Positions 1-8,205 of a stretch of DNA of 64,000 nucleotides are shown here, one piece after another. The stretch is taken from contig NZ_SNVV01000003.1 of NCBI RefSeq assembly GCF_004361735.1, positions 62,001 through 126,000 on the forward strand. The letters run 5' to 3'. The translations under genes and the position numbers were made by a program. The stretch is from Azoarcus indigens (GTDB taxonomy: Bacteria; Pseudomonadota; Gammaproteobacteria; Burkholderiales; Rhodocyclaceae). How positions within the stretch are numbered: the first letter of the stretch is position 1; every line of letters starts with the position of its first letter. The notes under the pieces were generated by a model. The model ran no database searches. It saw nothing but the letters and a program-made list of their open reading frames with translations, and had not been told where the DNA came from.

Positions 1-113
1 TGACCGCCGCTATCGGCGGCCCACGCACCACCGGCGGCCATCGCCAGCAGCAGGACGGCGAAGGCGCGCAGGCGACGCAGGGAATGATGGCCATTCGAAA
101 GGTGCGCGCTCAT
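1..113 (-). CDS. N-terminus of an exported protein, cut by the window edge
   Basis: Only the first 37 codons are visible. Translation gives MSAHLSNGHHSLRRLRAFAV followed by a Leu/Ala-rich core and a GAWAADSGG segment. This is a classical Sec signal peptide: an Arg-containing n-region, a hydrophobic core near residues 18-27, and a likely cleavage after AWA. The ATG overlaps the TGA of the coiled-coil gene upstream in transcription order (ATGA), so the two are probably translationally coupled members of the operon that runs from pdtB-like through exbB, exbD, tonB and the porin. The mature protein lies outside the window and its function cannot be judged. Confidence 0.6.
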   Translation of the reverse strand, partial: MSAHLSNGHHSLRRLRAFAVLLLAMAAGGAWAADSGG

Positions 114-790
114 TTCGCCTCCTCCAGCTTCACGCTGCTGGCATCGAAGCGGTTGCCGTACAGCGTGTCGCCGTACTGCTGGGCGGCTTCCTCCAGCTTG
201 ACGCGGGCGGCGCCGGCGAACGGCTGGCGGGCGGACATCACCGTCGCTACATCCATGGTTTCGTAGGCACGCAGGATTTCCTTGCCGGTCTCGTACAGCT
301 GCACGTTCTTCGCCTCACATTGGGCCAGCGCTTCACCGCGCAGCTTGTCCTCGGCGATCAGGCGCTGGCGTTCGGCTTCCGCGTTGCGGGCGAGCTTGAG
401 CAGTTCGTCGTAGGCGCTACGGTATTGCGCTACCTGGGCGCTGCTCTTCTGCAGCATGCCTTCGGCCTGGTCGCGCACCCGCAGCGACTCCTCGCGGGTC
501 TTATGCCGTGCTTCACGCTCGCCGGCCAGTTCGGCCTTGAGCTTGCTCAGTTCGGCTTTCATCGCATCGACTTCGCCGCTTGCCGGCGTTGCCGGACCGA
601 CCGCCTTCAGCGCGGCCAGCTCGTTCTGCGCCTGCTGCAGCTGGGTGGTGGTCACCCGCAGCTGGGTGCGCAGGCGTTCTTCCATGCTGCCGCCCTGCTG
701 GGCGTGGGCGCCTGCGCACAGCAGCAGCGTGGCCAGCAGGCTCCAGCGCGGGGCGACCGGCTTGCGGCCACCATCAAGTGAATGATTCAC
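110..790 (-). CDS. Periplasmic coiled-coil protein of unknown function
   Basis: About 226 aa from a GTG start at 790, chosen because it directly precedes a signal peptide (hydrophobic core LLATLLLCAGAHA, likely cleavage after AHA) and lies 10 nt after the porin stop. Longer in-frame starts would run into the porin. Residues about 34-170 are rich in Glu, Lys, Gln, Ala and Leu with heptad-like spacing (for example QLQQAQNELAALK and MKAELSKLKAELAGEREARH), predicting a long coiled coil. The C-terminal 60 residues look globular. It follows the TonB-like and porin genes and overlaps the next exported-protein gene by 4 nt. A role as a periplasmic scaffold or adaptor of the neighbouring TonB system is plausible but is inference from position only. 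I do not recognise a named family. Confidence 0.7.
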   Translation of the reverse strand: MNHSLDGGRKPVAPRWSLLATLLLCAGAHAQQGGSMEERLRTQLRVTTTQLQQAQNELAALKAVGPATPASGEVDAMKAELSKLKAELAGEREARHKTREESLRVRDQAEGMLQKSSAQVAQYRSAYDELLKLARNAEAERQRLIAEDKLRGEALAQCEAKNVQLYETGKEILRAYETMDVATVMSARQPFAGAARVKLEEAAQQYGDTLYGNRFDASSVKLEEAK

Positions 791-800
791 GTGGGCATCC

Positions 801-2660
801 TTACAGTCGGGCGTTGAATTCCAGCTGCAGCAGATCGATGGACAGCGGCGGACCGTAGATTTCCTTGCTCGAGATCCAGCGGCCGGTGAACCAGGCGTTC
901 TTGTCGATCGCATAGGAGCCACCCAGGTAGTAGCCGCGCGCATTGGTGCCGCCCAGGTGGAAGCTGGAGTCGTTGTAGCCATCCGGTAGCGCATCCGGCT
1001 CGATGTACTTGTAGCCGGCCAGCACGTTCCAGTCGCCCCGGTTGCTCGGGCTGGCGGTGCCATAGGTGGCCTGCAGCATGTAGGCATTCGCGCCGCTCTC
1101 GAAGTCGGCCTGGCTGGTGCCGCCGCTGCCGCCGAAGTTGTTCACGATGCCGCCGCGGGCACGGCGCCACATGCCGTCTTCGTCATAGGCGAGGTTGCGG
1201 ATGTAGTTGGCATCCACCCGCAAAGAGGTGTTGCCGACGGCCTTGGTGTCCCAGCGGAAGTTGAGGTCCAGCAGGCGGAACTTGGAGGCCAGGCCGACGT
1301 ATTGCGGCATCGGCGTATTGGCTGGATCGGTCGGGTCCAGTGCAATGTCGCGCAGCAGCATCAGGGTGTTGCCTTTCTGCATGAAGGCAGGCCGCGACCA
1401 GTCGCTGCTGCAGTGATCGGCACCGGCATAGAGCGCGCAGGGGTCTGAGACCTTGCCGGTGATGTTGCTGAAGTTGTAGTAGGCGAGCGCGCCGCGCAAC
1501 TGGTTGTCGGCATTCACTTTCCAGGCCGCGCCCATCTGCACGCCGAAGAGCCACTTGTTCTCGCTCTTCCCCTTGTCCTGGCTGGTGCTGGGGAAGCTGT
1601 CGGAGGAGTACTCCAGCGGGATCACGCCTACGGTGCCGAACAGTTCCACGTCCTTGTTGGCGGCCAGGGTCTTGTCGAACTTGGCAGCGATGCCGTCGAA
1701 GTTCAGGTCGCCGGAGAACAGGGTGTCGGTGGAGAAGAAGGGGTTGCCGAAGCGACCGCCGACGAGGGTCAGCCAGTCCACCGGACGGTGCGACAGCCAG
1801 GCCTGATCCAGCCAGATTTCCTTCTTGCCCAGGCCGCCGCCCAGGGTCTGGGTGGTGGAGACCGGGCTGTCGTCGCTGCCGGTGGCGATACGCACGCCGG
1901 CCAGGGTACGCTCGGAGAGCTCGGCGAAGATGCCTAGGCGTGCGCGGATACGGAACAGGTTATCGCGGTCCTTGCGGGTGTTCATCAGCGGCGGCAGGGA
2001 CAGCGAGGTGTTGGGATTGACGTCGTAGGGGCCGTCGTCGTTCAGTTTTGCCCAGTCGGTCTGGATGTTGCTGTTGCTGCCGGAGAACAGGCGGGATTCG
2101 TTGCGCACCCGCAGGTCGCCTTCGACGCGGATGCGCTTGGTCCACTCCGGCGTCTCGTTGGGCGCAGCCCAGCCTTCCGCCCTAGCCTGGGCCATGACTT
2201 CACCCTTGATCTCGTCGCGGATCTGGTCGCGCACCGTCTGCGGTACATAGGGGACACGCACATCGCCGGCCTGGGCGCGTGTGCTGGCCTGCGGGGCAGA
2301 GGCGGTGCTGGCCTGACGCTGCGCCTGCTGGGCCGCAATGGCTTCGGTCTGGGCCTGGGCGAGCAGTGCTTCGCCGACGTCGCGGGCGAGCGCGCCGCTG
2401 TCGATCAGGCCGCGGATGAGTCTCACCATCGCGCTTTCGGCAGGCGTTGAGGCCTGGGCCAGCACCGGCGTGCTGCCCAGCAACGCGAGAAGCGAAGCCA
2501 GGGTTGCGGTGGCGAGCTTGATGCCGGCGGCCTGCGGCGGCTGGCTGATGCCGCTGCCCGCAGGGGCGCGACGGTCGGAGTGGGTCACTGGACTCATGGA
2601 TGTCTTCATTGAATGGGAGGGAGAAACTGCGGCGTGAGTGCTGCGCCGGCTGGTGCTCAT
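801..2660 (-). CDS. Putative outer-membrane porin (Porin_5-like)
   Basis: 619 aa. A signal peptide lies inside a long N-terminus (core LATATLASLLALLGSTPVLA, cleavage after LA). Next come an Ala/Gln-rich helical stretch and, from about residue 165, a barrel-like pattern of alternating strands beginning RIRVEGDLRVRNESRLF and ending LLQLEFNARL. Length and layout match the 'putative porin' family of about 550-650 aa proteins with an N-terminal helical segment. The start at 2660 overlaps the TonB stop as ATGA; an internal Met at 2609 is an alternative but has no better ribosome site. Substrate is unknown. Because the cluster looks phosphate-regulated and sits beside a dedicated TonB-ExbB-ExbD set, it may be part of a nutrient-uptake function, but that is inference. 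Confidence 0.75.
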   Translation of the reverse strand: MSTSRRSTHAAVSPSHSMKTSMSPVTHSDRRAPAGSGISQPPQAAGIKLATATLASLLALLGSTPVLAQASTPAESAMVRLIRGLIDSGALARDVGEALLAQAQTEAIAAQQAQRQASTASAPQASTRAQAGDVRVPYVPQTVRDQIRDEIKGEVMAQARAEGWAAPNETPEWTKRIRVEGDLRVRNESRLFSGSNSNIQTDWAKLNDDGPYDVNPNTSLSLPPLMNTRKDRDNLFRIRARLGIFAELSERTLAGVRIATGSDDSPVSTTQTLGGGLGKKEIWLDQAWLSHRPVDWLTLVGGRFGNPFFSTDTLFSGDLNFDGIAAKFDKTLAANKDVELFGTVGVIPLEYSSDSFPSTSQDKGKSENKWLFGVQMGAAWKVNADNQLRGALAYYNFSNITGKVSDPCALYAGADHCSSDWSRPAFMQKGNTLMLLRDIALDPTDPANTPMPQYVGLASKFRLLDLNFRWDTKAVGNTSLRVDANYIRNLAYDEDGMWRRARGGIVNNFGGSGGTSQADFESGANAYMLQATYGTASPSNRGDWNVLAGYKYIEPDALPDGYNDSSFHLGGTNARGYYLGGSYAIDKNAWFTGRWISSKEIYGPPLSIDLLQLEFNARL

Positions 2661-3370
2661 GGGCGGCGCCCCTTCATGGAGACCCGCATCGGATAGCGCA
2701 TGGAGGCCGGTGGGCGTTCTTCCATCGCCTCTATCTGGCGGACCAGTTCGAGGACGGCGCGGTCGGTGGCGGAATCGCCGGTGCCATCAACCAGTTCGAC
2801 CCGCAGCGCCCTGCCCTCGCGGGACAGCCACAGATCGAGGCGGATGTCGTCGAACACCAGGTGACGGGTGCGCGGGTCCCGTGCCAGGGCGCGTTGCAGC
2901 ACAGTGGAAACGTAGCCGGCATAGGAGGCGTTGCCGAGCCCGCCGCGGCCTGAGCCAACCGAGCCGCCGCCGCGTCCGGCGCCGATGCCGAAGGCGTCGC
3001 CGCCGGCCTGCGCTTCGCCGTCTATGGTCACCGGGTCGCCGACGTCCTCCGACGGGCTGGGCGGCGCATCCTCGGCCGGCTGTTCCATCGGCTCGATGGG
3101 GGTGGGCAGCGGCTCGACCACCTGCGGCTCGACCTTTTCCGGTTCCGGCTGCTTTTCCGGCTCGGGCGGCGGCGGGGGCGGAGGGGGCAGCATCAGCATG
3201 GGCGTGGCCGCCACCTCGCGCTTGGTAGTGGCGGTATCCGCCAGCAGGTACCAGAGTAAGGCGGCCAGCGCGGCGGCCAGCGCCACGCCGGTGGCCAGTC
3301 CGCCCCAGCGGCGCCACAACTGGTGGCCGGCGGAGACCGTCTGCGGCGCCGTGGAATAAGGAGGTTTCAC
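2657..3370 (-). CDS. tonB: TonB-like energy-transducing protein
   Basis: 237 aa with TonB architecture. A short cytoplasmic N-terminus is followed by one membrane segment (about residues 24-44), then a Pro/Glu-rich periplasmic spacer with eight consecutive prolines at 62-69 and PEPEK-type repeats. A Gly-rich linker (about 123-146) leads to a C-terminal domain (about 150-237) with the TonB/TolA-like pattern of a helix, DIRLDLWLSREGRALRVELV, and a second helix. It lies 10 nt after exbD and overlaps the porin gene by 4 nt, so it belongs to the pdtB-exbB-exbD-tonB transcription unit. It would span the periplasm and pass proton-motive-force energy from ExbB-ExbD to an outer-membrane partner. Candidate partners are the adjacent porin, the TpsB transporter, or the VreA-like proteins; which one is unknown. 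Confidence 0.8.
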   Translation of the reverse strand: MKPPYSTAPQTVSAGHQLWRRWGGLATGVALAAALAALLWYLLADTATTKREVAATPMLMLPPPPPPPPEPEKQPEPEKVEPQVVEPLPTPIEPMEQPAEDAPPSPSEDVGDPVTIDGEAQAGGDAFGIGAGRGGGSVGSGRGGLGNASYAGYVSTVLQRALARDPRTRHLVFDDIRLDLWLSREGRALRVELVDGTGDSATDRAVLELVRQIEAMEERPPASMRYPMRVSMKGRRP

Positions 3371-3380
3371 CTGGTCCCCC

Positions 3381-3809
3381 TCAAGCCGGCTTGCCCGTCA
3401 CCAGGCCGATCTGGTTCAGCTCGATGCGGCGCAGGAGGTCCAGTACCTCGACCACCTTGGCGTACTGCACCGAGGCGTCGCCGCGGACGATGACCGGAAA
3501 GTCTGGCGTCAGCGCCTTCTCGGTGCGCAGGCGGGACTCCAGCTCCGGCAGCGTCACCGGGTAGGCGTCCAGGAACACCTGGCCGGCGTTGTCTATGGTG
3601 ATCGCCTTGGTCTTGGGCTTTTCCAGTGGAACGGCGGAGCTTGCCTTCGGCAGATCCACCCGGATGCCGGGTACGCTGGCGTTGCTGGTGAGGATGAAGA
3701 TCACCAGCACCACCAGCAGCACATCGACGAAGGGGGTGATGTTGATGCCGCCGGCCCGTTTCTTGGGCCCGAACTTGGCTGCAATGGCCATGGTCGTTCG
3801 CCCCGTCAA
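3381..3809 (-). CDS. exbD: Biopolymer transport protein ExbD
   Basis: 142 aa, the usual ExbD/TolR length. One transmembrane helix (about 23-41) carries the essential Asp (D29) in NITPFVDVLLVVLVIFIL. A periplasmic peptidoglycan-binding-like domain follows (VRGDASVQYAKVVEVLDLLR). The start at 3809 overlaps the ExbB stop (ATGA), with a second Met six residues on. It forms the proton channel with the ExbB domain encoded just upstream and energises the TonB-like protein downstream. It closely resembles the ExbD paralogues that sit next to TPS/FhaC genes rather than the siderophore-linked ones, but this is a judgement by context. Confidence 0.92.
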   Translation of the reverse strand: MTGRTTMAIAAKFGPKKRAGGINITPFVDVLLVVLVIFILTSNASVPGIRVDLPKASSAVPLEKPKTKAITIDNAGQVFLDAYPVTLPELESRLRTEKALTPDFPVIVRGDASVQYAKVVEVLDLLRRIELNQIGLVTGKPA

Positions 3810-5581
3810 GCGCGCTGCAGCGCCGGGCGATGCTGGCGGCCCTCGCCCTGCTCTTCGGCCAGGCGGGTGGAGAACTCATCCACGAACACCGCCATGTCGG
3901 CACCGATTGCCTCGGAACGGGCAGCCAGCCAGTTGTAGCCGAACAGCGCGGGAATGGCGACGCCCAGGCCGGCCGCGGTACATAGCAGCGCGGCTGCCAT
4001 GCCGGGAGCGACCGAATTGATGTCCACCGCGCCGGCCATGGCGGCGACAACGAACACCAGCATGATGCCGATCACGGTGCCGAACAGGCCGACGTAGGGC
4101 GCGCCTTCGATGGTGGTGGAGAGCCAGTTCATGCGGCGGGCCATGCGCTCGTTCTCGCGCACCATCACGCCGTCCATCGCCGCGCGGATCGCGCCTATGG
4201 TGGCGGCGGATACCGCGTTGATGTCGTAGCCGCGCTCCTGGCGGTGGCGCATTTCGGCCACCGCCACTTCATACAGGCGCCACAGCGGCGAATCGTTCTT
4301 CACTTCGGCCGGCACGCGGTCCAAGCGGGCCAACTGGTCCAGCGGCGCGCCGGCGGTTTGGCGGAACGCCGCCATGAAGCTGTCGTTGGCGCGGGCCATG
4401 GCGCCGTAGCTGCGGCTCTTGCCGATCATGATGGCCCACGAGACGACCATCATGATGCCCAGCAGGAAGACCACGACCCAGGCGTCCAGCGGCATGGCGG
4501 CGAGGATGAAGCCGAAGTGGCTCTTGCCGGCCTGCTGCTCGTCGGCGCCGAAGGCGGTCAGGCGGGAGTCGGCGCCCTGGGAGATCGCATCCGCCAGGAT
4601 GAGGGCATCCGGACGCGCCGTCTTGGACAAGCGCAGCTCGTCGATGGCGCCGTTGAAGGCGGCCAGCGGCGTGGCTGCGCCCGGCACGTCGCCACCAACG
4701 GCAGCCGCGCCGTTCAGGGCCGGGGTGGCGGCGGCCAGCGTGACCGCCGGGCGGCCGGCTACGAAGAGGGTGATGTTCTGGCCGTCGCTGCGCACCGCGA
4801 TGTGCGACCACTGCGCCGCCCGCACCGGTTGCGCCGGGGTGCTGCGCTGGCCGTTTACCTGCACATAGGGAATGCCCTGGGCAAGGCCGATCAACAGTTC
4901 GCCGGCACCGTCGCGGCGCACATACAGTGCCTGCTCGGCATCCACCTGCTCCGGCCGGATCCAGGCAGAGAAGGTGAAGGGCGCGTTGGCCGCCAGCGCC
5001 AGCGAGGGCGAGGCCGGCAGCAGCAGCGGCGCGTTGCCCAGGCGGGCGCCGCGGCCGATTACCGTGCCGTCGGCCGCCGCCACCGTGCTCTGGCCGTGGT
5101 TGGCGTAGGCGGTGGTGTCGCGCGGCGGCACATTGGCCTCGGCGAAGTGGTAGACCAGGGTGTAGTCCGGATCGAAGGTGAGCTGGCCGTTGCCGGAAGC
5201 TGGGGCCTTCGGGTTGCCGTAGTACATCCAGACCTGCTGGCTGGCGCCGCTGCTGAGGCTGGGCACGTCCACCCAGACCAGCGCGATGCCCAGAAGCGGG
5301 TCGAACTGTTCGATCTGGTGGTTGAGCACGGTCTTGTCGTCGCCGGCGACGAAGCGCAGGTCGGAGCCGGTTTCGCTCACGCCCTCGAAGCCGAAGTTGC
5401 CGGTGTGCAGGCGGACCAACACCGGCGCGCGGCCGGCATCGCTGCCGATTGCGGCGCCTTGCGGCGTCGCGTCCAGGGTGATCGGCTTGCGGTAGGCCCA
5501 TTCCGGCTGCCACCAGGCCTGGGCGAGGCCAGGCAGGGCGGCGCCGAGCAGCATGAGCGCGAGAAAGAGGATGCGGCGCAT
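3806..5581 (-). CDS. exbB: DUF2341-LamG-ExbB (MotA/TolQ/ExbB) fusion protein
   Basis: 591 aa from the ATG at 5581, preceded by GGAG at good spacing. Upstream in-frame ATGs at 5614 and 5641 (the last overlapping the pdtB stop as TGATG) would only lengthen the signal peptide. Domain order: signal peptide (1-22, cleavage at AQA); DUF2341 beta-sandwich (about 25-140, starting WWQPEWAYRKPITLD); a LamG/concanavalin-like domain (about 160-325, with FTFSAWIRPEQ and AIDELRLSKTAR); a transmembrane helix (about 355-385); then an ExbB proton-channel domain with GAPYVGLFGTVIGIM and AALLCTAAGLGVAIPALFGYN. ExbB is normally about 240 aa; here it carries roughly 330 extra periplasmic residues that look carbohydrate- or ligand-binding. 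With ExbD and TonB it forms an inner-membrane motor. The extra module may sense or hold an envelope ligand or the exoprotein. Confidence 0.88.
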   Translation of the reverse strand: MRRILFLALMLLGAALPGLAQAWWQPEWAYRKPITLDATPQGAAIGSDAGRAPVLVRLHTGNFGFEGVSETGSDLRFVAGDDKTVLNHQIEQFDPLLGIALVWVDVPSLSSGASQQVWMYYGNPKAPASGNGQLTFDPDYTLVYHFAEANVPPRDTTAYANHGQSTVAAADGTVIGRGARLGNAPLLLPASPSLALAANAPFTFSAWIRPEQVDAEQALYVRRDGAGELLIGLAQGIPYVQVNGQRSTPAQPVRAAQWSHIAVRSDGQNITLFVAGRPAVTLAAATPALNGAAAVGGDVPGAATPLAAFNGAIDELRLSKTARPDALILADAISQGADSRLTAFGADEQQAGKSHFGFILAAMPLDAWVVVFLLGIMMVVSWAIMIGKSRSYGAMARANDSFMAAFRQTAGAPLDQLARLDRVPAEVKNDSPLWRLYEVAVAEMRHRQERGYDINAVSAATIGAIRAAMDGVMVRENERMARRMNWLSTTIEGAPYVGLFGTVIGIMLVFVVAAMAGAVDINSVAPGMAAALLCTAAGLGVAIPALFGYNWLAARSEAIGADMAVFVDEFSTRLAEEQGEGRQHRPALQRA

Positions 5582-5640
5582 GAGTGATTCTCCAGAAACG
5601 CTTGGGATATGCATGGTTATGCGTTGGGGTAGCCGGCTCA

Positions 5641-7266
5641 TCAGTAGCTGGCGGTGACGCTGAAGGTGAGGCGCGGGTCGTGGCGCTCGGTGCGCGGGCC
5701 GTCCTTCAGCGGATAGCCCAGGTCTACCCGGCCGGACAGGTAGCGGCCCACCCGCAGGCTGCTGCCGATGCCGACCGAGGCAAGATCGAAACGGTCGTCC
5801 TGCTCGGGCAAGGGATCGCGCAGGCGCAGGCGGGCGCCGTCGGCGAAGACGTAGATGCGCCAGTCCTCCACCGCGGCGACGCCTATGCTCAGCGCCGGGC
5901 TGCGCAGTTCCAGCGAGCCGACCATGCCGTAGTCGCCGGTGGCCTCGGCGTTGAGGTAGCCCCGTACCGAGTTCATGCCGCCGGCGGCGATCTGCTCGCC
6001 GGAAACCAGCGGCGAATCGGTGAGCTGGCCGGCGAAGAGGATGCCCAGTTGGGTGTTGCCCGCCAGCGTGTGGGTGGTGTTCAGGTCCGCCTTCAGCACC
6101 ATGAAGCTGGGCGAGGCCTTGTAGCGCTTGTAGTAGAACTCCCGCCAGTCGCTGCCGTAGCCGAGGAAGCTGCGGGTGCCGTTCACCAGCGACAGGCCCA
6201 GCGCGTACTGGGCGCGCTCGGTCTGCAGGAAGCCGGAATAAGCCAGGGTGATGGGCGCGTATTCCAGCGGCACTTCGTCGCCGCTGCCGCCGAGGCGGAC
6301 TTCCTCGTCGTTGCGCTTGAAATCCACGCCGGCGCTCAGCGAATGCCACCAGTCGCCGGACATCGGCACCGTGTAGGTGGCCTTCAGGCCGATGGAGTGG
6401 CCCTTGCCCAGCACGCTGGTGCCGCCGACGGTGGCGACGTTGCTGTTCGATTTGTAGCCGGACAGCTCCAGGCTCCAGTCCGGGTCCAGCGGCGCCACAT
6501 AGGCGCCGGACCACACCCTGGTCTGCTCCAGGTCTTCCGGCGTGCCGTAGAAGCTGAAGGACAGGTTGTGGCCGAGCTGCCACAGATTGTCGTGGCCCAC
6601 CGAGGCGGTCAGCCGCAGGCGCTCGGTATCCGCGCTGCGGTCGTTGTTCAGGCCGACGCTGGCACGCCAGGGGCTGCTGTCCTCGACCTTGAGATCCACA
6701 TCCATGGTGCCGGGCAGGCTGCCCTGCTTCACCAGCGGCATCACCTGGCGCTTGCCGCCACGGTTGAGCGCGGTGAGCTCGGCCTGGGCCTGGGTGAAGT
6801 CGGGCACCTCGCCTTCCTTCAGCGCCGGCACCTCGTCCCTCACCTTGGTCGGCGAGGAGTATTCGGCGCCGACCACGCGCACCCGGCCGACGCGGGTCTC
6901 GGTGACCTGCAGCAGCACGATGCCCTCGGTCACCTGCTGTTCCGGCAGATCGACGTACACCGACTGGTAACCCTTGGCCTGGTAGGCGGCGAGCAGGGCA
7001 TCGCGGGCGGCCTCGATGTCCTTCATGCCGCGGTCCGGGCCAAGGAAGGGCGTGACCGCTGCCTCGATGGCGCGCGCATCCAGCACAGTGTTGCCGCGCA
7101 CCAGGTATTCATTGACATCCACCCGGCGATCGTCGGCGACGGTTTCCGCCGGGGCCTGCCCGCCGGAAGGCGCCTGCGCCAAGGCCAGGCCGTGGCCGGA
7201 GAGTGCCAGCACTGCCAGGCAGAGCGCGGTGCGGGCCGTCGGTGGCCGTTTCTTCAGTTCATGCAT
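5641..7266 (-). CDS. TpsB outer-membrane transporter (FhaC/ShlB/HecB family, PdtB-like)
   Basis: 541 aa from the ATG at 7266. This start places a clean signal peptide (core TALCLAVLALSGHGLALA) at the N-terminus; the upstream open frame lacks coding character. Two POTRA-type domains occupy about residues 45-195 (VDVNEYLVRGNTVLDARAIE, then VGRVRVVGAEYSSP). The rest is a 16-stranded FhaC-like barrel with the conserved VRGY motif of loop L6 (in GGMNSVRGYLNAE), the partner FADG motif, and a C-terminal aromatic residue (TASY). It should secrete TPS exoproteins across the outer membrane by recognising their N-terminal TPS domain. It is the only TpsB in the window although two giant TpsA proteins are encoded. 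The exbB fusion follows immediately (stop and ATG overlap by 1 nt), tying transport to the TonB motor. Confidence 0.9.
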   Translation of the reverse strand: MHELKKRPPTARTALCLAVLALSGHGLALAQAPSGGQAPAETVADDRRVDVNEYLVRGNTVLDARAIEAAVTPFLGPDRGMKDIEAARDALLAAYQAKGYQSVYVDLPEQQVTEGIVLLQVTETRVGRVRVVGAEYSSPTKVRDEVPALKEGEVPDFTQAQAELTALNRGGKRQVMPLVKQGSLPGTMDVDLKVEDSSPWRASVGLNNDRSADTERLRLTASVGHDNLWQLGHNLSFSFYGTPEDLEQTRVWSGAYVAPLDPDWSLELSGYKSNSNVATVGGTSVLGKGHSIGLKATYTVPMSGDWWHSLSAGVDFKRNDEEVRLGGSGDEVPLEYAPITLAYSGFLQTERAQYALGLSLVNGTRSFLGYGSDWREFYYKRYKASPSFMVLKADLNTTHTLAGNTQLGILFAGQLTDSPLVSGEQIAAGGMNSVRGYLNAEATGDYGMVGSLELRSPALSIGVAAVEDWRIYVFADGARLRLRDPLPEQDDRFDLASVGIGSSLRVGRYLSGRVDLGYPLKDGPRTERHDPRLTFSVTASY

Positions 7267-7620
7267 CTGTCGAACCCGATTTCCCTGGTAATCCCTAGTA
7301 GAAAAGCCACGCCGGCAGCCCCGTTCCACGGCGGCCACCGCCGGGCATGAAAGCCCTCGGTTTCCTGGCAGGCGCGGGCGCTCCGGCCTGCTCATGTGCT
7401 CCTAGACGGCCGCCGGAGGGCGCAACTGCCATCCGTCACAAAAGATTCACGAAACCGCTGCCGCGCCACGCGCACCCTGAATAAAAGGAATGCGGCACGG
7501 CCGCCTCGGCTCGTGCCGGGGAACTGCCCTGCTCCAACGAGCGCCCTCCCCCACCGCTTTCCTCCCATCACAGCCGCCGCGGCCACCGCCCGCGCCGCGG
7601 CGCCACTCCAGGAGCACCCA
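7267..7620. promoter_or_regulatory. Divergent intergenic region between the pdtB-like operon and the small exported gene
   Basis: A 354-bp non-coding stretch that must hold promoters for both directions. Reading plus, CCGTCAC-AAAA-GATTCAC at 7433-7450 fits a PhoB box in spacing (7-4-7) and has an AT spacer, with about 6/7 and 4/7 half-site matches. However, no convincing -10 lies about 10 nt downstream, so I treat it as possible only. A run GAATAAAAGGAA near 7478-7489 could be part of a plus-strand promoter. No good minus-strand promoter is evident by eye. Confidence 0.35.
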
Positions 7621-8043
7621 ATGTCCCGCCCAACGTCTTCCCCGCGCACCCGGCCTTCCGGCGACAAAACCCGCCTGTTCGGCGTCTCCCTCGCCCTCCT
7701 CGCCTCCCTGCTGCTGGCCGGCCCGCCAATGCCTGCCGGCGCTGCCGACGCGGAGGAAGCGCAGCCGGATAGCTGCATCGAGGTGGAGGTGAATGGCCAG
7801 CGCGCGCCCTCCTACGACTGCCTGTCGCAGAAGCTGCAGCCGGCGCCGGCCCGTGGCGGCGACAGGGGGCAGCCGGGGCTGGCGTCGGAATCCGTCCTGG
7901 AACGCCCGGAGAACCAGCTCGGCCTCTTCAACCGCGCGGCCACCGGCCACCGCATGGGCAATACCTTCGGCACCTCGGTGTATCCGCAGCGCCCGCCGGA
8001 AGTGCAGCCCAGCCTGCCGATCGGGCCACGCCCGGCCCAGTGA
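7621..8043 (+). CDS. Small exported protein of unknown function
   Basis: 140 aa from the ATG at 7621, chosen because AGGAG lies 7 nt upstream and a signal peptide follows at once (TRLFGVSLALLASLLLAGPP, cleavage near AGAA). The mature part is about 100 residues, with two cysteines about 18 residues apart (DSCIEVEVNGQRAPSYDCLS) that could form a disulphide. The tail is Pro-rich and disordered. It is the only plus-strand gene between the TpsB operon and the giant exoprotein module, and is divergent from the former. Function is unknown. A soluble periplasmic or secreted accessory of the TPS system is an inference from location. Confidence 0.7.
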   Translation: MSRPTSSPRTRPSGDKTRLFGVSLALLASLLLAGPPMPAGAADAEEAQPDSCIEVEVNGQRAPSYDCLSQKLQPAPARGGDRGQPGLASESVLERPENQLGLFNRAATGHRMGNTFGTSVYPQRPPEVQPSLPIGPRPAQ

Positions 8044-8205
8044 GCCGGAGCGCAGGCCGGCTGCGCCTTCCCGAGGCCGGCCGCGGGCCTGCCCGGTAAC
8101 AAGGGCAAAGCGACTTCGATTCACGGAAAAGGTGTCGGGGCCGGCCCCGGCTTCAGCTCATACCGGCCCCTGGGCCGGCTCCGGATGCGCCCAGCGGCCC
8201 CGCCT
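8044..8205. terminator. Convergent intergenic region with GC-rich hairpins (possible bidirectional terminator)
   Basis: This 162-bp gap separates the convergent small-protein and ECF-sigma genes. It contains a perfect palindrome GGGGCCGGCCCC at 8137-8148 and a CCGGCCC/GGGCCGG inverted repeat at 8163-8178. Neither is followed by a T-tract, so termination is inferred only from placement and stem strength. Confidence 0.35.

Noticed and set aside
5582-6583. Upstream extension of the ExbB fusion open frame
   Set aside because: Off-frame overlap with the TpsB gene; the signal peptide and ribosome site place the true start at 5581.
5584-7350. 588-codon plus-strand open frame opposite the TpsB and exbB genes
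   Set aside because: Antisense shadow in high-GC DNA: His/Gln/Ala/Arg-rich, no domain, no ribosome site, while the minus strand has a clear TpsB.
7433-7450. Pho-box-like CCGTCAC-AAAA-GATTCAC
   Set aside because: Half-sites fit but no -10 lies at the right spacing in the plus direction, so it is not called as a promoter on its own.
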